This document shows positions 53,680-64,000 of a stretch of DNA of 64,000 nt, one piece after another. The notes under the pieces were generated by a model. That model did not search any database. It was not told the origin of the DNA and worked only from the letters and a program-made list of their open reading frames with translations. A program made the translations under genes and the position numbers. The DNA lies in the NCBI GenBank assembly GCA_003508835.1, contig PUFA01000166.1, positions 2,900,001 through 2,964,000 of the forward strand. Direction: 5' to 3'. The first letter of the stretch is position 1, and the number at the start of each line of letters is the position of its first letter. The stretch is from Eonycteris spelaea. Lineage: Eukaryota > Chordata > Mammalia > Chiroptera > Pteropodidae.

Positions 53680-53855
53680 TCTTTCTTTTATTTGGTTATT
53701 CCACAAATACCTATTAAGTGTCATTATGTACATTATGCTAGGGACAGAGGAACAATGATAAAATAATTATGATAATAATAATAAGAAGAATGATATCTTC
53801 ATGGTTCTTACAAACTAGTAGGGAAGGAACTACTAAAAGTGATAGGAAAGGGAAG
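53680..53855 (-). mobile_element. L2 3' end, minus strand
   Basis: 'tattccacaaatacctatta', 'agtgtcattatgtacattat', 'gctagggacagaggaacaat' and 'tcatggttcttacaaactag' are the inverted L2 terminus (caacaaatatttattgagcg ... catggagcttacattctag). An ATA-rich insert separates the blocks. Confidence 0.75.
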
Positions 53856-53859
53856 GAAA

Positions 53860-54145
53860 ACAAAAGTGTCTTGTGGTTTTGTAAAACTCATTATGAAGAG
53901 AGAGACAGAGGGAGATAGGTTGACTATCAAAGACACTTACAGTCCCACAACTCAGAAATAAACCATAATCAATTTATATTTTGATCATGGTTTCATCATT
54001 TCCAGTCTTTATTGATCAATACATGCATGTGTGCCTGTTATATAGAATAATATTGTTTTTCATACAAAGTATGGAAGTACAGGAGCGTATAATGTGGGAA
54101 GGGGCAGGTAACATAATGGGGAATCAAATAAAGCCCCCATAAAGG
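53860..54145. other. Unique non-coding sequence
   Basis: No gene. Possibly the continuation of the inverted L2 on either side, but not alignable by eye. Confidence 0.3.
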
Positions 54146-54149
54146 CTGC

Positions 54150-54490
54150 TTACTCAGGGGTAACACTTAAGCTGAATTCTGCAAGATAAGCGGGAGCTGG
54201 CAAGATAAAAAGTGGTAGGGAGAGAGAGGAATGGAGAGAATAGCACAAGCAAAAGTTCTAAAACAGAGAGAATGTTGAGCATTAAAGGAAAATTGAGTAG
54301 AACAGAATGGCTGGAGCCCAGCGAGGCCAGGGAGAGAGATGTGCATGAGGAGGCAGGAAAGTGCCAGGTAGAGAAAGGCTAGGTCAGCCAAGGTAACAAT
54401 TAAAACTTAATTTCAGGTCAATGAGAAGCCACTAAAGCCTTCAACTTGGAAGGCAACATGATCAGATTTATGTTTTTAACACCTGACTGT
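54150..54490 (-). mobile_element. L2 internal fragment, well preserved
   Basis: Inverted L2. 'aacacttaagctgaattctg', 'aatagcacaagcaaaagttc', 'gaacagaatggctggagccc', 'gtgccaggtagagaaaggct', 'caatgagaagccactaaagc' and 'aacatgatcagatttatgtt' follow the inverted consensus (acatttgagctgag ... gtgcaaaggcc ... gctggagcg ... ggaagccattgg ... acatgatcagatttg). Confidence 0.8.
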
Positions 54491-54599
54491 GATTGCCACG
54501 TAGAATTGCAAGCATGTTCGGTACAAGAAAGTTAAGAAGAGGAGTGGTGATGAACGTCAGATTGAGTTGCTATCAAGTCCCAATTCACCTACTAAATAG

Positions 54600-54860
54600 T
54601 AATAATGGTTATCATTTACTAAGAGGTTACTGTGTGCCAGGCACTGTTCTAAGTGTTTTATCTATAATAACTCATTTACTCTCCAAGAACTCTATGAAGC
54701 AGGAATTACTGTTACCCCCTTTTTAAAGAAAAGGAAACTGAAGCAGAAAGTTTTGTAGCTTGCCTCAAAACATGTAGCTAGTAATTTAGAGGGCTGGACC
54801 ATAACCCAGGCAGCCTGGTTTCAGTCTGTCTTCTAAACCACCACACTACATTGCCTCTCA
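54600..54860 (-). mobile_element. Full-length MIR, minus strand
   Basis: The best MIR in the window. 'tactgtgtgccaggcactgt', 'tctaagtgttttatctataa', 'ctcatttactctccaagaac', 'aaggaaactgaagcagaaag', 'acatgtagctagtaatttag', 'ataacccaggcagcctggtt' and 'aaaccaccacactacattgc' give the inverted consensus from end to end. Confidence 0.95.
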
Positions 54861-55408
54861 TGACCTACTATATGACCCAGGAAGTCACAAACACACTGCT
54901 TTCCCTGCCAAACAAAGCAATGATGTCTCACTGGGCCACATCTGTAAATCAAGGAAGTATTGACCTGGATCAGCACTTATCTTGCATCCTTCTGGTTCTC
55001 ATATTACAATTTTATTTGGAAAACCAAGATTCTACATCCTGTTCTTTACCCAATAGGAGTCTTCAGAGCCTGAGGAGTGGTTACAGTCCTAGCTCAGAGT
55101 CCCTGCAGGTACAAAAAGACATCTACGCTGTATGTGTTTTTCTTTCTGATGTCAAGGCCTGCTCTATTGCACCCACTTCATCCTAATCCCATGCCCAGAC
55201 AACTCACTACATGGCCATCCTCCAAGGCTCCAATCTTCACCTAGATAAAACCAAAATGTAAATGTATCCTGGCTATTTTTGAGTCATGGAACTATAACTA
55301 CTTTTATAATCCCCCTTTGTATTTTTATTCACATAAGGAACATGTGTTAGCCATTTAACCAGAACAAACATATATTTCTTTAAATGTGTTCTTACCAGGC
55401 ATCTAATT

Positions 55409-55442
55409 TTTTTTCTTTGTTTTTGTTTTTGTTTTTGTTTTT
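55409..55442. repeat. (GTTTTT)n microsatellite
   Basis: T-rich run with regular G every six bases, after a T8 run. Confidence 0.85.
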
Positions 55443-55721
55443 TGGTATTCTGCTCAGTAGTTACTTTCTGAAGCTTAATTCAGTAATTATTTTTTAATCT
55501 ATCTCCTAAATTAAGATTTAATTTACAAAAGATACAACCTAAAAATAGGCCATGCTATAACTCTTGTAAGTGAATAAAATTACAGAATATTAAAACTGAA
55601 AAGATCTTCAACACCATTTAGTCCAGTGATTCTCAAATTGTATCACCATGAATCTTAAGGTTCTGTAGATAAGTCTTGGGCTACAACAGAGAGCAAGAGA
55701 GAGACTAAATGGGCTACAGAG

Positions 55722-55722
<1 letters not shown>

Positions 55723-55775
<53 letters not shown>
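55723..55775. repeat. (GA)n microsatellite
   Basis: Uninterrupted GA dinucleotide run of about 26 units. The longest perfect dinucleotide tract in the window, so probably polymorphic. Confidence 0.97.
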
Positions 55776-55779
<4 letters not shown>

Positions 55780-55789
55780 TACTCTGGAA

Positions 55790-56010
55790 TATATCTGAGT
55801 CTATTTAATTCTCTCCATCTCAGTTGTCATCACTCTAATTCAAATATCATCATCTTTGTACTGGATTATTGTAATAACTTCATTATATACTCTCCTTGCT
55901 TCCACTCTTACCTTTTTCTCTAATTTCATTTTATACCACTCTCACATTATACTTCACTTCACTTACTGTACTCAAGTCATACTTTTTATTTAATCTTCAA
56001 ACTCATCTAT
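55790..56010 (+). mobile_element. L2 fragment, forward
   Basis: 'attctctccatctcagttgt', 'gtactggattattgtaataa' and 'ctccttgcttccactcttac' match the forward L2 text (ccatcatctctcgcctggattattgcaa ... gtctccctgcttccactct). The end (55952-56006) resembles the foreign block in the LTR at 38084-38148. Confidence 0.75.
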
Positions 56011-56019
56011 ATTAGCCCC

Positions 56020-56295
56020 AATAGGCTAGGAAATGCTGTGGTAAAAAGCAACCTAAAAATATCGGTGATTTAATAATATCATTATTTCTCACTCATATCA
56101 GAGCTTGATATGCTCTCTTCTAAGAAGTGACTCAGGGATCCAGATTCCTTCCCTTTGGGGACATCATCATCTTCAAAATATGGCAATTGTAATTGCCATG
56201 GAAATGAAGGGGGGAGGATTGCCCAGCTCTGGAAATGGAATAAAGGTCATTGATCAGAACTTTAATCACCTCTGAGAGAATTCTCTAATTATCTT
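56020..56295 (-). mobile_element. LTR-like fragment, minus strand
   Basis: 'taggctaggaaatgctgtgg' and 'taaaaagcaacctaaaaata' followed by 'gtgactcagggatccagatt' and 'aatggaataaaggtcattga' resemble the inverted MLT1-type LTR (gctgtggtaacaaacaacccc ... gggacccaggctgatgga). Confidence 0.55.
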
Positions 56296-56374
56296 AACCA
56301 AAATAGTTTCCTGTGGTAGAGACCCTAGGTACCTCTCATTATCTTTTCTCCCCTTCACCTGTGGCAGAGAGAAC

Positions 56375-56725
56375 TCTTATGTTAAATGAGTGTATTGTGG
56401 GCCAGGTAAAAGGCTACATTTCCCATCTTTCTCTGTACCAAATTTGGCCATGTGACTAAGTTTTGGCCAACGAAATATAAGAGGTATAATGTGAAATTTC
56501 CTAAAGAGATGGAGTGAGTCTTCTTCACTCCTTCCTCTCTTCTACTTCTTGTATTGATGAAGCCTGCATTCAAGCAGCCATCTTAGAGGCAGCACTGTAA
56601 GTAGGGAGCATTAGTTGGAATAAACTTATGTCCCTGGTAACTTTGTGATGCCACCATAGCAGATCTGGACTGTTTATCTCAGGATTCCTTGCATGAGAGA
56701 GTGAAATTAACTTCTACCTTGTTTA
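56375..56725 (+). mobile_element. ERVL-type LTR
   Basis: Forward LTR. 'aaaggctacatttcccatct', 'ttggccatgtgactaagttt', 'tggccaacgaaatataagag', 'catcttagaggcagcactgt', 'actttgtgatgccaccatag', 'cagatctggactgtttatct' and 'tgaaattaacttctaccttg' then tttaagacactatta. The same family is seen in shorter form at 35450. Confidence 0.8.
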
Positions 56726-56729
56726 AGAC

Positions 56730-56875
56730 ACTATTATTCTTTATAAACCACTGATTTAATGCAACCTCTGTATTAGGCAGATAAGGAAACTGAGCCCACA
56801 TAATAGTAACTTGGCTATAAAGATGGAAGGCTAAGACAGAGTTAGTTCTCTGACTTCCAGTCTAGTACTCATCAC
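56730..56875 (-). mobile_element. MIR fragment
   Basis: 'gataaggaaactgagcccac', 'agtaacttggctataaagat', 'gacagagttagttctctgac' and 'ttccagtctagtactcatc' match the inverted MIR second half. Confidence 0.75.
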
Positions 56876-56924
56876 AAATCAATGGTCTTAACATTAAGAT
56901 TTCAGGAAAAACAAAAACCAAACA

Positions 56925-57290
56925 TATTGAATCACTACTGTGTGTGAGGCACCAAAGTATGAGACATACATAGTCTCTGCCCTTGTTATAATGACAAATG
57001 AATAAAAACATAATTATGATACAACTATGGTAAAACATATACTCTTGTAAGTAGTATAATAGTAGAGACATTACATGTGTTTGGTAGCCCAGAAGAACGA
57101 GGAAAAGAGATGGTTTAATTTGACCTTCAATTATCAGGAAGGTAAGAAACAGCGTAAAAATTGGGCAATGAAGGATGAGTAAGAGTTTTCCAGGCATAAG
57201 GATAGAAGATAGGGAGTAAGAGGTGTGTTCTAGGCAATTGAAATCAGGACTCAAAAGTATGTAAGGCTATAGTGTTTACAAAAAAAAAAA
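56925..57290 (-). mobile_element. L2 element, minus strand
   Basis: 'tattgaatcactactgtgtg', 'tgaggcaccaaagtatgaga', 'cttgttataatgacaaatga' and 'gaaggatgagtaagagtttt' then 'ccaggcataaggatagaaga' follow the inverted L2 order from terminus to body. It ends at an A-run (57280-57292). A 130-codon minus-strand frame over it (56862-57254) has no protein identity. Confidence 0.7.
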
Positions 57291-57294
57291 AAAT

Positions 57295-59385
57295 GATTAG
57301 AGCAGAAAGAGCAAAAACTTGACAAATGAGCGTAGAAATTTAGAAGTTTAAACTCAAGACAGACTTTAAAGTTCCTTTATATGAACTCTGGACTAGATCC
57401 AAAGGTAAGGAAAGTTCATAATATGATAGTGACTATATTGGGTTGCATTAATTTTGGGAACTATCTTTTCTCCCTTTCTAATAGAAGCCTGATTTCTTTC
57501 ATAGGGATTGACTCTTTAAAATTACATATAGATGGATGGGACCCACCCAGAGCTCCACTCACCTTGGATATGGGGAACCATGCGACTCAAGCTAAGTTTT
57601 TCAGACACTTACACTTTGGGCCTGAATCATGAGCAGAAAAACAAAGAAACCACAAACACTTCTCACTCCAGTCAGCAGCAGGTTAGGATCCTTACCATAA
57701 CATTTTTGCCATGACACTGTCTTGTGGCCTCCTCGACCCAACTTCAACCCAACCCAGCTACCAGAGGAGCTTGGCATTTATCCTTCTTCCTTTCCATCCT
57801 CTAAGTTTCCATTATTCTTCTGATAGATTTGTTTTGCTTAAGTGAAACAGAATGATTTTTGTACTTGAAGCAAAGAAATCTAACACATAATGTATCATCA
57901 TATGAGTCTCCGATGTTAGATGGCAATGTCTCCACAAGTCCATATTGTTCTAGGGTTGAGATTGGGGTGTCAGGAGTTAGCACATTAATTTTGGCTCTTA
58001 CATTAAGCTACATCCACCAATCTTGCTTTTTTCAGTAAAAGCTTACTGAGTTTTTTTATCTTACTTCTCAATTGGATCAGGGTTTCACTAGGGAATATGG
58101 AGCTGGTTATTGGCTCCCTCAAAGACTCTAACACGTATATTACCACAGTTAACCTATATGATACCCAATGGAAAAAGCATTATCAATGTCCCTTAGCAAG
58201 AAATTGTGCCCAAGTGACAGAGTCAAAATCATAACTCTTATTTCCTAACTCAAAATTTTGTATGTTTTTTCTAAAAGGGATTGTCCAGCTGGCTTTTTGA
58301 TCCCTTCTGCTGCTGACCCAAAACTTTCTCTATTTTACATATTCAGAGTAGTTGGTAATCATTTTGTCTTTGTCAAAGCAGGAAATTCATGCTTCCATAA
58401 GGAGTCTATTAGGTCTTGCCCAGATAAAACCAAATGGTCTTTATCTAGATTCCTACATTCCTCGATTCACAGAGCAGGAGCAAATGCCGAGAAAAAGTAT
58501 GCTTGAGCACAGGGTACAATGGACTTCTGAATCCTCCTTAATTAAAAAGGGATTTAGAAAGTTTATTTTGATCAAGATCCTCAGATGAATCAAAGAACAC
58601 ATTTTTTGAGATAAGTGATCATGTTACCAAGAGTAACAGAAGATATTATTAAGGGTTTTGAATACTTAGAGAATGACAAAGAATTTAAATGATGCCGGAT
58701 AGAAAAAATTTTCATTCTTCTAAAAAATAAAAGTTCAAACTAATGGAATAACTTGAAAGGCATCTCAACTATTTCATTTCAATGCTTGCATAAAATACAC
58801 ACAAGTAGGCTCTGAGATGGGGGTATATAAAGGAGAGCAAATTATCAACCTTTTTCATACTTCAATTCTGATTTTAAATGTTATGAAATTCAAGTGAGAT
58901 AAAGTATAAAGCATCTTTCCAGAATCATTCTTCTGAATTCCAGATACACTCCTAAGAGAAGATGCTAACATTTGCATTCACATTCTCTATGGTACCTTTA
59001 TTAGTAAGGTTTCGTTCTTGCTCAGGGATTATCTACAGGTCGCCACTCTGTAAATCATAAAATCATGCATTTCAACACAGGTGTTGACTTTATAAGGCAT
59101 CTTTTCCAACTATTGCACTTGAACACCAGATAAACTTAAACCTCAGAGGAGAATCATTCGCCCAGAGCCAACTAGTCAGTTAGGGACAAAGTAGAAGAAC
59201 CAATCTCCTACCTACACATGATACCAAAGGGAAGAAATAGAAGATTTTCTCTTTTTTGACACTTGTAGAATGGGAAGGAGATGAGCAAAAAAAAAAATCA
59301 AATCAATTGTCCTAATAGTGATGCCAAAATTACTTCTGGTGGCTGGTAGGGGAGAAACCGCCTTTATTTAGGAAAATACCTATCT
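57295..59385. other. Unique non-coding sequence
   Basis: No recognised gene or confident repeat. Small open frames of 60-83 codons are unsupported. An A-run lies at 59288-59298. Confidence 0.35.
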
Positions 59386-59387
59386 TA

Positions 59388-59778
59388 GTCAGCTCAAGAT
59401 ATCACAGACTGGGTGATGTAGACAGCAGAAATTTCTTTTCTCACAGCTCCAGAGGCTGGAAGTCTGAGATCAGGGTGCCAGCCTGTGAGATTCTGGTGAG
59501 AGCTCTCTTCTTGTCTTGCAGATGTGACCTTCTTGCTAAGTCCTCACATGGCAGAGAAAGCAGCAGGCTCTCTGTGTCTCTTTTTATAATGGCTATTTGA
59601 TTACCTACAGGTAATCCCATCATTAGGGCTCTACTCTCATGAACTCATCTAAACCTAATCACCTCCCAAAGCACGCCCATCTCCAAATACTATCATGTCA
59701 TGGGTTAGAGTTTCAAAATATGAATTGGGGGTGGGGGTGGTGGTAATAAGGACACAAACCTTCAGTCCATAACAACAC
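59388..59778 (-). mobile_element. MaLR (MST/MLT1-type) LTR, minus strand
   Basis: Inverted LTR with good order. 'ctcacagctccagaggctgg', 'aagtctgagatcagggtgcc', 'gatgtgaccttcttgctaag', 'tcctcacatggcagagaaag', 'tctaaacctaatcacctccc', 'tgggttagagtttcaaaata' and 'cacaaaccttcagtccataa'. A G-rich run at about 59726-59741 interrupts the end. Confidence 0.95.
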
Positions 59779-59779
59779 C

Positions 59780-60760
59780 TTAATAAGGCAGTCAGAAAAT
59801 GAGGCTATAAGGGCACTGTGACCTGAGACATCAAAAGTGATCATTAAATTGTTTTAAATGAAAACTGTTTCCATAACAAAAAAATCAGTAACTTGGTGAT
59901 GGTGGTATGTGTGTGAAAGGTGTAAAAAAGAAACAACAGAAAACAAGGTGAAATGACAGGAGATGGGAACCACCAAGTAGACTAGTGCCTAGGGTACCTT
60001 ATGATGTGAAATGATCAGGGGAACATACCCAGGGTGGGATATGCAGAAGACTTTAAGGTATGGGATACTCAGTATTCAATTGTAAGCCTGTTTTCATTTG
60101 CTTTGGTGATATCTCTTCCTCTTCCTCAAGGTTCCCAGCTGATTTCACTACACACACAATATGCCCTATGAAGTGGGTCTTTTTGTGGGAATCAAGGGAG
60201 AAACCTACTTTTATACTAGGGATGGATATGCAGGCTGATGAAATGATCTATAAACTGAGGACCACCCAGAGATGACCAGGAGAATGTAACCCCCTCACTG
60301 ATCTACAGAGGAGTGAAGCCAGTTTTATCTGGCTCTCAAGAAGCAGGGAGATGCCAGCCAACAGGGGCTAAGCAGGTAAAAACTATTATAGGTATTTACT
60401 CAATATGGGGTTTACTTAGAGATTATCGAAACCCATCTGCAGAAGCTGTTATACAGAGAAAGAACCCCCTCACTGAATGTTTAAGCTCCCAGGTCCCTGC
60501 TAGGCGCTTCCTAGGGAGGCAGTCTTTGAATCTAATGTATCAACTGTCTTCTCTTTCTCTCTTAGTCAGCAAGAAAGGCTGGGGGTTTCTTTTCTTTTCT
60601 TTTTTTTAAGGTTAACATATACATGGAGTGTTTTCTTTGTTTGAGGGTCAGGGAAGGGAGAAACTTTTAAGTGTTCATCTTTTCTCTCCTGTAGGTAATC
60701 AAATAGTCTATTCAAGTATTTTCAGAATGGTTACACTTCTGAGGCCCCCGTGTCTTTCCC
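59780..60760. other. Unique non-coding sequence
   Basis: No gene recognised. A TTTTC-type run lies at 60586-60608. The open frame at 60313-60609 (98 codons) has no motif. Confidence 0.35.
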
Positions 60761-60764
60761 CCTC

Positions 60765-61320
60765 CCAAACCTGATGAAAGATGACTCCAAATGTAATAAC
60801 GTGGGCTCCAGAGATATCTGTGTTATTTATTCCAAATATTTCAGCTAATGAGAAAGCAAATTTTAACTCCCTATCCTCAGGGGCTTTGCAGCCAAGGTCT
60901 CTGGCAGTGCTCCTGGAATGGACACCCTCTAATCTGTTCCTTCTGCCTCCAAGGTTCTATGGGGCCCACTCTCTCTCTCCAGGTTTCTCGTTAGTGGAAA
61001 CCCCATCACTCACTTGGATGCAGAGGCCTCACTCCTGCTGATGCCTTTATTGTGCTCCCCCTGCCACCCTCCCCAGCTCCCTCTCACTCCCTCCAGCCAG
61101 CCCTCCCTCTCTGCAGGACTCCCTCCTGCTCTGTCATCCTTCTGTGTGGCTCCTGGCAAGAAGCTTCCTTTGATGGATTCCATAGACCCCTGACCTCACT
61201 TTGAAGTCTCCATAGCTTAATCAAACACGCCCACCTCCAGATTCAGCAATGCCCCTTTAACTGGCTTACTAAACTCATTAGCCACTGCAGGGGACCCAGT
61301 TTGCCTCCAGTGTGACAGAA
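60765..61320. other. GC-richer unique stretch, candidate regulatory region
   Basis: GC-richer than its flanks, with a pyrimidine-rich part at 61055-61140. No repeat identity. An 86-codon frame (60781-61041) lacks motifs. Candidate regulatory DNA by composition only. Confidence 0.3.
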
Positions 61321-61459
61321 TAATAAGTAAGTTCGGGGAGAAAGTAAAGAAGTCAGTGTGATATTCTTAGACACACACCACTAAGAAAGCCAGCTTCCTT
61401 TTGGAAGGAGATGGAGAGAGCTGCTAATCCCCACCTCTCCTCCAGCTCCCCTGGGGATG

Positions 61460-61565
61460 ACAGAGCTCAGGCTTTGGGGCCAGAGAGATGTGAGTTAGAT
61501 CTGGGTTAGACAGCTCTGCCTGGCCGAGATTGACCTTGGGTAGATCACTTTGTTTGAGTTATGAT
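61460..61565 (+). mobile_element. MIR 5' half
   Basis: 'gagctcaggctttggggcca', 'gagagatgtgagttagatct', 'gggttagacagctctgcctg' and 'gattgaccttgggtagatca' then ctttg match the forward MIR 5' half. Confidence 0.85.
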
Positions 61566-61569
61566 TTAT

Positions 61570-61840
61570 CAGTTTGAGTTATCATTGCGAGGATTAATTT
61601 GCTAAAGGACTTGCCATGGTATATGGCAAATTTTAAAAGTATGGTCTCAAAAATGTGAACTATTTTTGTTTTTTCCAATGGTCACCCTCAGTGAAAAGTG
61701 AAGGGGTTTATTGGCCATCTAGTGGAGACTTGTTTTTGTATTCTCACCGAGTCATTAAGGAGGGGTAAATTCATACTAATTAAGATGATCCTGCATAGTC
61801 ACATATCATTGGTGATCATTGCTTGAGGTCCTGAGGGCAG
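61570..61840. other. Unassigned
   Basis: No gene or confident repeat is recognised. Confidence 0.3.
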
Positions 61841-61844
61841 ATAA

Positions 61845-62040
61845 TATTCATAATGATAATAGTCATTTAAATGGCCTTGTGCCAGGTACTGCCATCAAGC
61901 AATTGAAATATAATAGTACCATTTTGGTAGGTATTATATTCCCCATTTTACGTAAAAGGAAACCGAGACTCTGAAAATTTACAAGACTTGTTTAAGGGTC
62001 TTATATCTATCGGAGCTTTGACAGGAAAAGCATGCCCATC
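61845..62040 (-). mobile_element. MIR element
   Basis: 'ttgtgccaggtactgccatc', 'accattttggtaggtattat', 'attccccattttacgtaaaa', 'ggaaaccgagactctgaaaa' and 'tttacaagacttgtttaagg' follow the inverted MIR order. Confidence 0.9.
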
Positions 62041-62044
62041 TACA

Positions 62045-62615
62045 AGAGATGATGGAATGCTCAGAAACCAACACAAGCAGAAAGCTGTTACCATCACTAG
62101 GCTTAAAGGAGCTGGGTGGAGGGTGGCGGGGAGGAGCAATGTTATCACACTCCAGGAAGATCCAGAGCCCTAAGGAGGAACCATCAGACAGGACCTGTGG
62201 CCACAGCAGTGAGGAAAAGAATGACAGGGGCAATGGAGCATTGGCTTAAATACCCAAACACCAATGTCTCTTTCCTCTCAACCTCTGATATCTGGTGTGT
62301 CCCACTGGCTGAACCCACTAAAAAGCCAAAGGACAAGTGATCCAGGATGAGATAGCCTGTAGTGTTCAGCCTCCCGGGGCACAGAGAAGAGCAGAAAAGG
62401 GAGAAGAATAGATAGAGAAGAGTGGGTGGAGGGTGGAAGGGTGTAAATAGAGAATAACAGTCACTTACCTCCTCAAGGGAACCTAGGACCTCACTCAACC
62501 TGTCAAATACCAAGCAATCTCCACCAACTAGGAGATATTAGCACAGGCCTTTTAAGTAAATAGGTCAAAAAAAGGAAATCACAAAATGCTATAAAAGAGA
62601 GCAATAGGAACCAGG
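62045..62615. other. Unique non-coding sequence, GC-richer
   Basis: Overlapping open frames of 60-109 codons occur on both strands (61948-62513) in this GC-richer patch. None has a recognisable motif or splice context. No confident repeat. Confidence 0.3.
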
Positions 62616-62619
62616 GACC

Positions 62620-62740
62620 ATATGAAATGCTTTGTGACCTTGGGCAAGTTTACTCAGCCTTTTGAAGTCTTAGCTTCCTCGTCTGTGAAACTAGGAGAAT
62701 AATTGTCCCTCAAGCATATGTTCAGTGTATGTCCTGGTGA
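62620..62740 (+). mobile_element. MIR fragment, first of two in tandem
   Basis: 'gctttgtgaccttgggcaag', 'tttactcagccttttgaagt' and 'cttagcttcctcgtctgtga' match the MIR core. 'actaggagaataattgtccc' continues it. Confidence 0.85.
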
Positions 62741-62744
62741 TATT

Positions 62745-62910
62745 ATTTTAGACAAGTCAGTTAACCTCTCAGTGCCTTTGATTTCTCCTCTGTGAAAAAG
62801 GATGGTAATAAGAACATCTGCCTGATGGGGGTGCTACAATAACCAAGTGACTATGTGAAATAGTAAAGTAACCCGACACTTTAAAAAAACTCAGTAAATA
62901 TCACCTGTTT
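62745..62910 (+). mobile_element. MIR fragment, second of two in tandem
   Basis: A second core begins 'gacaagtcagttaacctctc', continues 'tttgatttctcctctgtgaa' and 'atggtaataagaacatctgc', and ends 'ctcagtaaatatcacctg'. It lies about 95 bases after the first core, so two MIR-class copies are adjacent. Confidence 0.8.
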
Positions 62911-62914
62911 TTAC

Positions 62915-63465
62915 TAAATGCTTAGCACACTGGCTATTGCACAATAAGTAGTAAGGGAGAGTTCCCCTTCTGGTGGGGTGGCAACAAGATGAAGGATTGT
63001 GTTCATGGGTCTTTTTATTCTCTTCTCTCCAGAGCACTCAGACCCTATGGTAAAACCCAGATTCAAAGCTTTATCCTTTTGCTAGCTAGCTAGCTAGCTA
63101 TTTGTTTGTTTGTTTGTTTGTTTGTTTATATGTCTTATTGCAAGAAGGCCAATAACACTTAGCATTTCATAAATTTAGTAATTTTTCTGAGGTCCTGGAT
63201 GCAGACTGGGATTGAGTTGCATGCAACTGAGGCTTCCGCCATGCTGCTGCCTCTCTTCTTTCTGCACCCCCTTTGCTCAGCACCTGTCCCTTGTTCTCAG
63301 CTCAGTCTGAGGCTTATGCTCAGCACCTGAGGGCTGCAGGCCCGTCTGTCACTAGCTACTGCTTTGGCAGGGGAGCAGTTCTGCCAGGCCATCTGTCTTA
63401 CTCCCCACCACAACCCTAAATACCCACACAGCAGGCTTCTGGTGAATAATCTTTTCTCCATTTGG
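62915..63465. other. Non-coding with tetranucleotide repeats
   Basis: 63081-63127 is the compound microsatellite. The rest, including a GC-richer patch at 63215-63440, has no recognised gene. Confidence 0.35.
63081..63127. repeat. (GCTA)n(TTTG)n compound microsatellite
   Basis: Five perfect GCTA units followed by about seven TTTG units. GCTA runs contain overlapping self-complementary words (TAGCTA), so the first part can also form a short hairpin. Confidence 0.95.
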
Positions 63466-63469
63466 TTAT

Positions 63470-63790
63470 ATAACACTCAATAAAGTCAATAAACACTATT
63501 ATGTGTTAGAAACTCTTCTAGACACTAGAGACACAGCAATGGAAATGTAGGCAACAATTTCTGCCCTTGGGAAGCTTACATTCTGGTGGGAGGAGCAAAC
63601 AGTACACATAAGAACTAAGTCAACCTAATATGTTAGATGACAAGGGCCATGAGGGGAAAAGAGTAGGGAAGGGGAATAAGGAGCTATAGCATGAGGAGTG
63701 CTTGCAGTTTTAAATAAGGTGGTCAGAGAAAGCTTTGCCAAGAAGTTGAAAAAATGTGGACTGCTTCACAGATTGTATCATGATAAATGT
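63470..63790 (-). mobile_element. L2 element, minus strand
   Basis: Inverted L2. 'aacactattatgtgttagaa', 'actcttctagacactagaga', 'cacagcaatggaaatgtagg', 'cccttgggaagcttacattc', 'tggtgggaggagcaaacagt', 'tgcagttttaaataaggtgg' and 'tcagagaaagctttgccaag' reproduce the inverted terminus and the start of the body. Confidence 0.85.
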
Positions 63791-63794
63791 TAGC

Positions 63795-64000
63795 TATTGT
63801 GATTAGTCAAAGAAAATTTAAGTTTCTGATAAGCTCTGCACTCAATTGTTTTCTCTCCATGGATAGCAGGGGCATGTAATTGGAAAAGTTTGAGAATCAC
63901 TGCCTAGATATCAGGGGGAATATTACAAGAATACAAGAAAGTATAGGGCAACATGGGCACCATGTTCTTCTCTGTTCAATTGCTCTCAGACCCAGCCTTC
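63795..64000. other. Unassigned window end
   Basis: A tttgagaatcactgcc word at 63889 resembles the inverted terminus of hAT-type MER elements. The partner end was not found. Confidence 0.3.

Larger units (their letters stand above)
54865..55785. other. Non-coding with (GTTTTT)n and (GA)n runs
   Basis: No recognised gene. A 111-codon plus-strand frame at 54851-55186 has no motif. (GTTTTT)n lies at 55409-55442. 55620-55690 starts with a cagtgattctcaaa word like hAT termini, but no partner end is identified. Confidence 0.35.

Noticed and set aside
56862..57254. 130-codon minus-strand open frame as a membrane protein
   Set aside because: It looks hydrophobic, but it lies over an inverted L2 element and part of a MIR, and is explained by T-rich antisense sequence.
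60291..60478. Repeated word accccctcactga as a duplication
   Set aside because: The match is only 13-14 bases and the flanks do not agree. Probably coincidence.
63081..63127. CRISPR-like or regulatory repeat array
   Set aside because: Simple tetranucleotide microsatellite with no spacers.

Overview
The window is 64 kb of AT-rich mammalian nuclear DNA with no intact protein-coding gene that I can recognise. It holds several eras of placental-mammal repeats: MIR, L2, 3'-truncated L1, MaLR/ERVL-type LTRs and Tigger DNA transposons. It also holds one clear processed pseudogene, several microsatellites, and unique non-coding sequence. There are no operons, CRISPR arrays, rRNA genes or bacterial features, and no CpG island. 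The many open frames of 60-150 codons are about what chance gives in AT-rich DNA. The window is best read as intergenic or deep intronic DNA.

Organism: MIR and L2 point to Mammalia, and Tigger, MLT1-type LTRs and late L1M/L1MA-type 3' ends to a placental. I see no Alu, rodent B1/B2, carnivore CAN-SINE, horse ERE, ruminant Bov-tA/BovB, Rhin-1 or VES element. The only lineage-specific SINE is a tRNA-Val(TAC)-headed element at 50441-50735. With the style of the younger L1 3' ends, this makes a laurasiatherian likely. A fruit bat is possible but not proven.

Layout: 1-5.7 kb is mostly unique, with weak MIR traces and a GC-richer patch at 1.7-2.2 kb. 5.7-7.7 kb holds two L1 3' ends, the second with a visible target-site duplication. 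10.5-12.2 kb holds two L1 ORF2 fragments head to head. 13.5-19.4 kb is MIR/L2-rich, with an exact 51-bp duplication (copies 800 bp apart), a GC-richer unique stretch and a Tigger copy. 20.4-24 kb holds an exon-like open frame, an MLT1 LTR, a protein-like minus-strand stretch and a short L1 3' end. 25.3 kb and 33.2 kb carry long polypyrimidine and polypurine microsatellites. 27-38 kb is a mosaic of L2, L1 and LTR fragments. 38.7-39.5 kb is a dead RPL9 retrocopy on the minus strand, whose tail side is a (TA)n tract. 40-49 kb holds LTRs, MIRs, a second Tigger copy and old L1. 50.1-51.9 kb is a nested structure, an old L1 split by a SINE joined directly to a 5'-truncated younger L1. 52-64 kb is unique DNA with MIR, L2 and LTR copies and short microsatellites.

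No undescribed biological system is evident. The items most worth a second look are the SINE-L1 junction at 50.4-51.2 kb, the exact 51-bp duplication at 14.4/15.2 kb, the exon-like minus-strand frame at 20.5-20.7 kb, and the internally duplicated RPL9 pseudogene. Repeat names come from recalled consensus sequences, not from a RepeatMasker run, so subfamily calls and boundaries are approximate.
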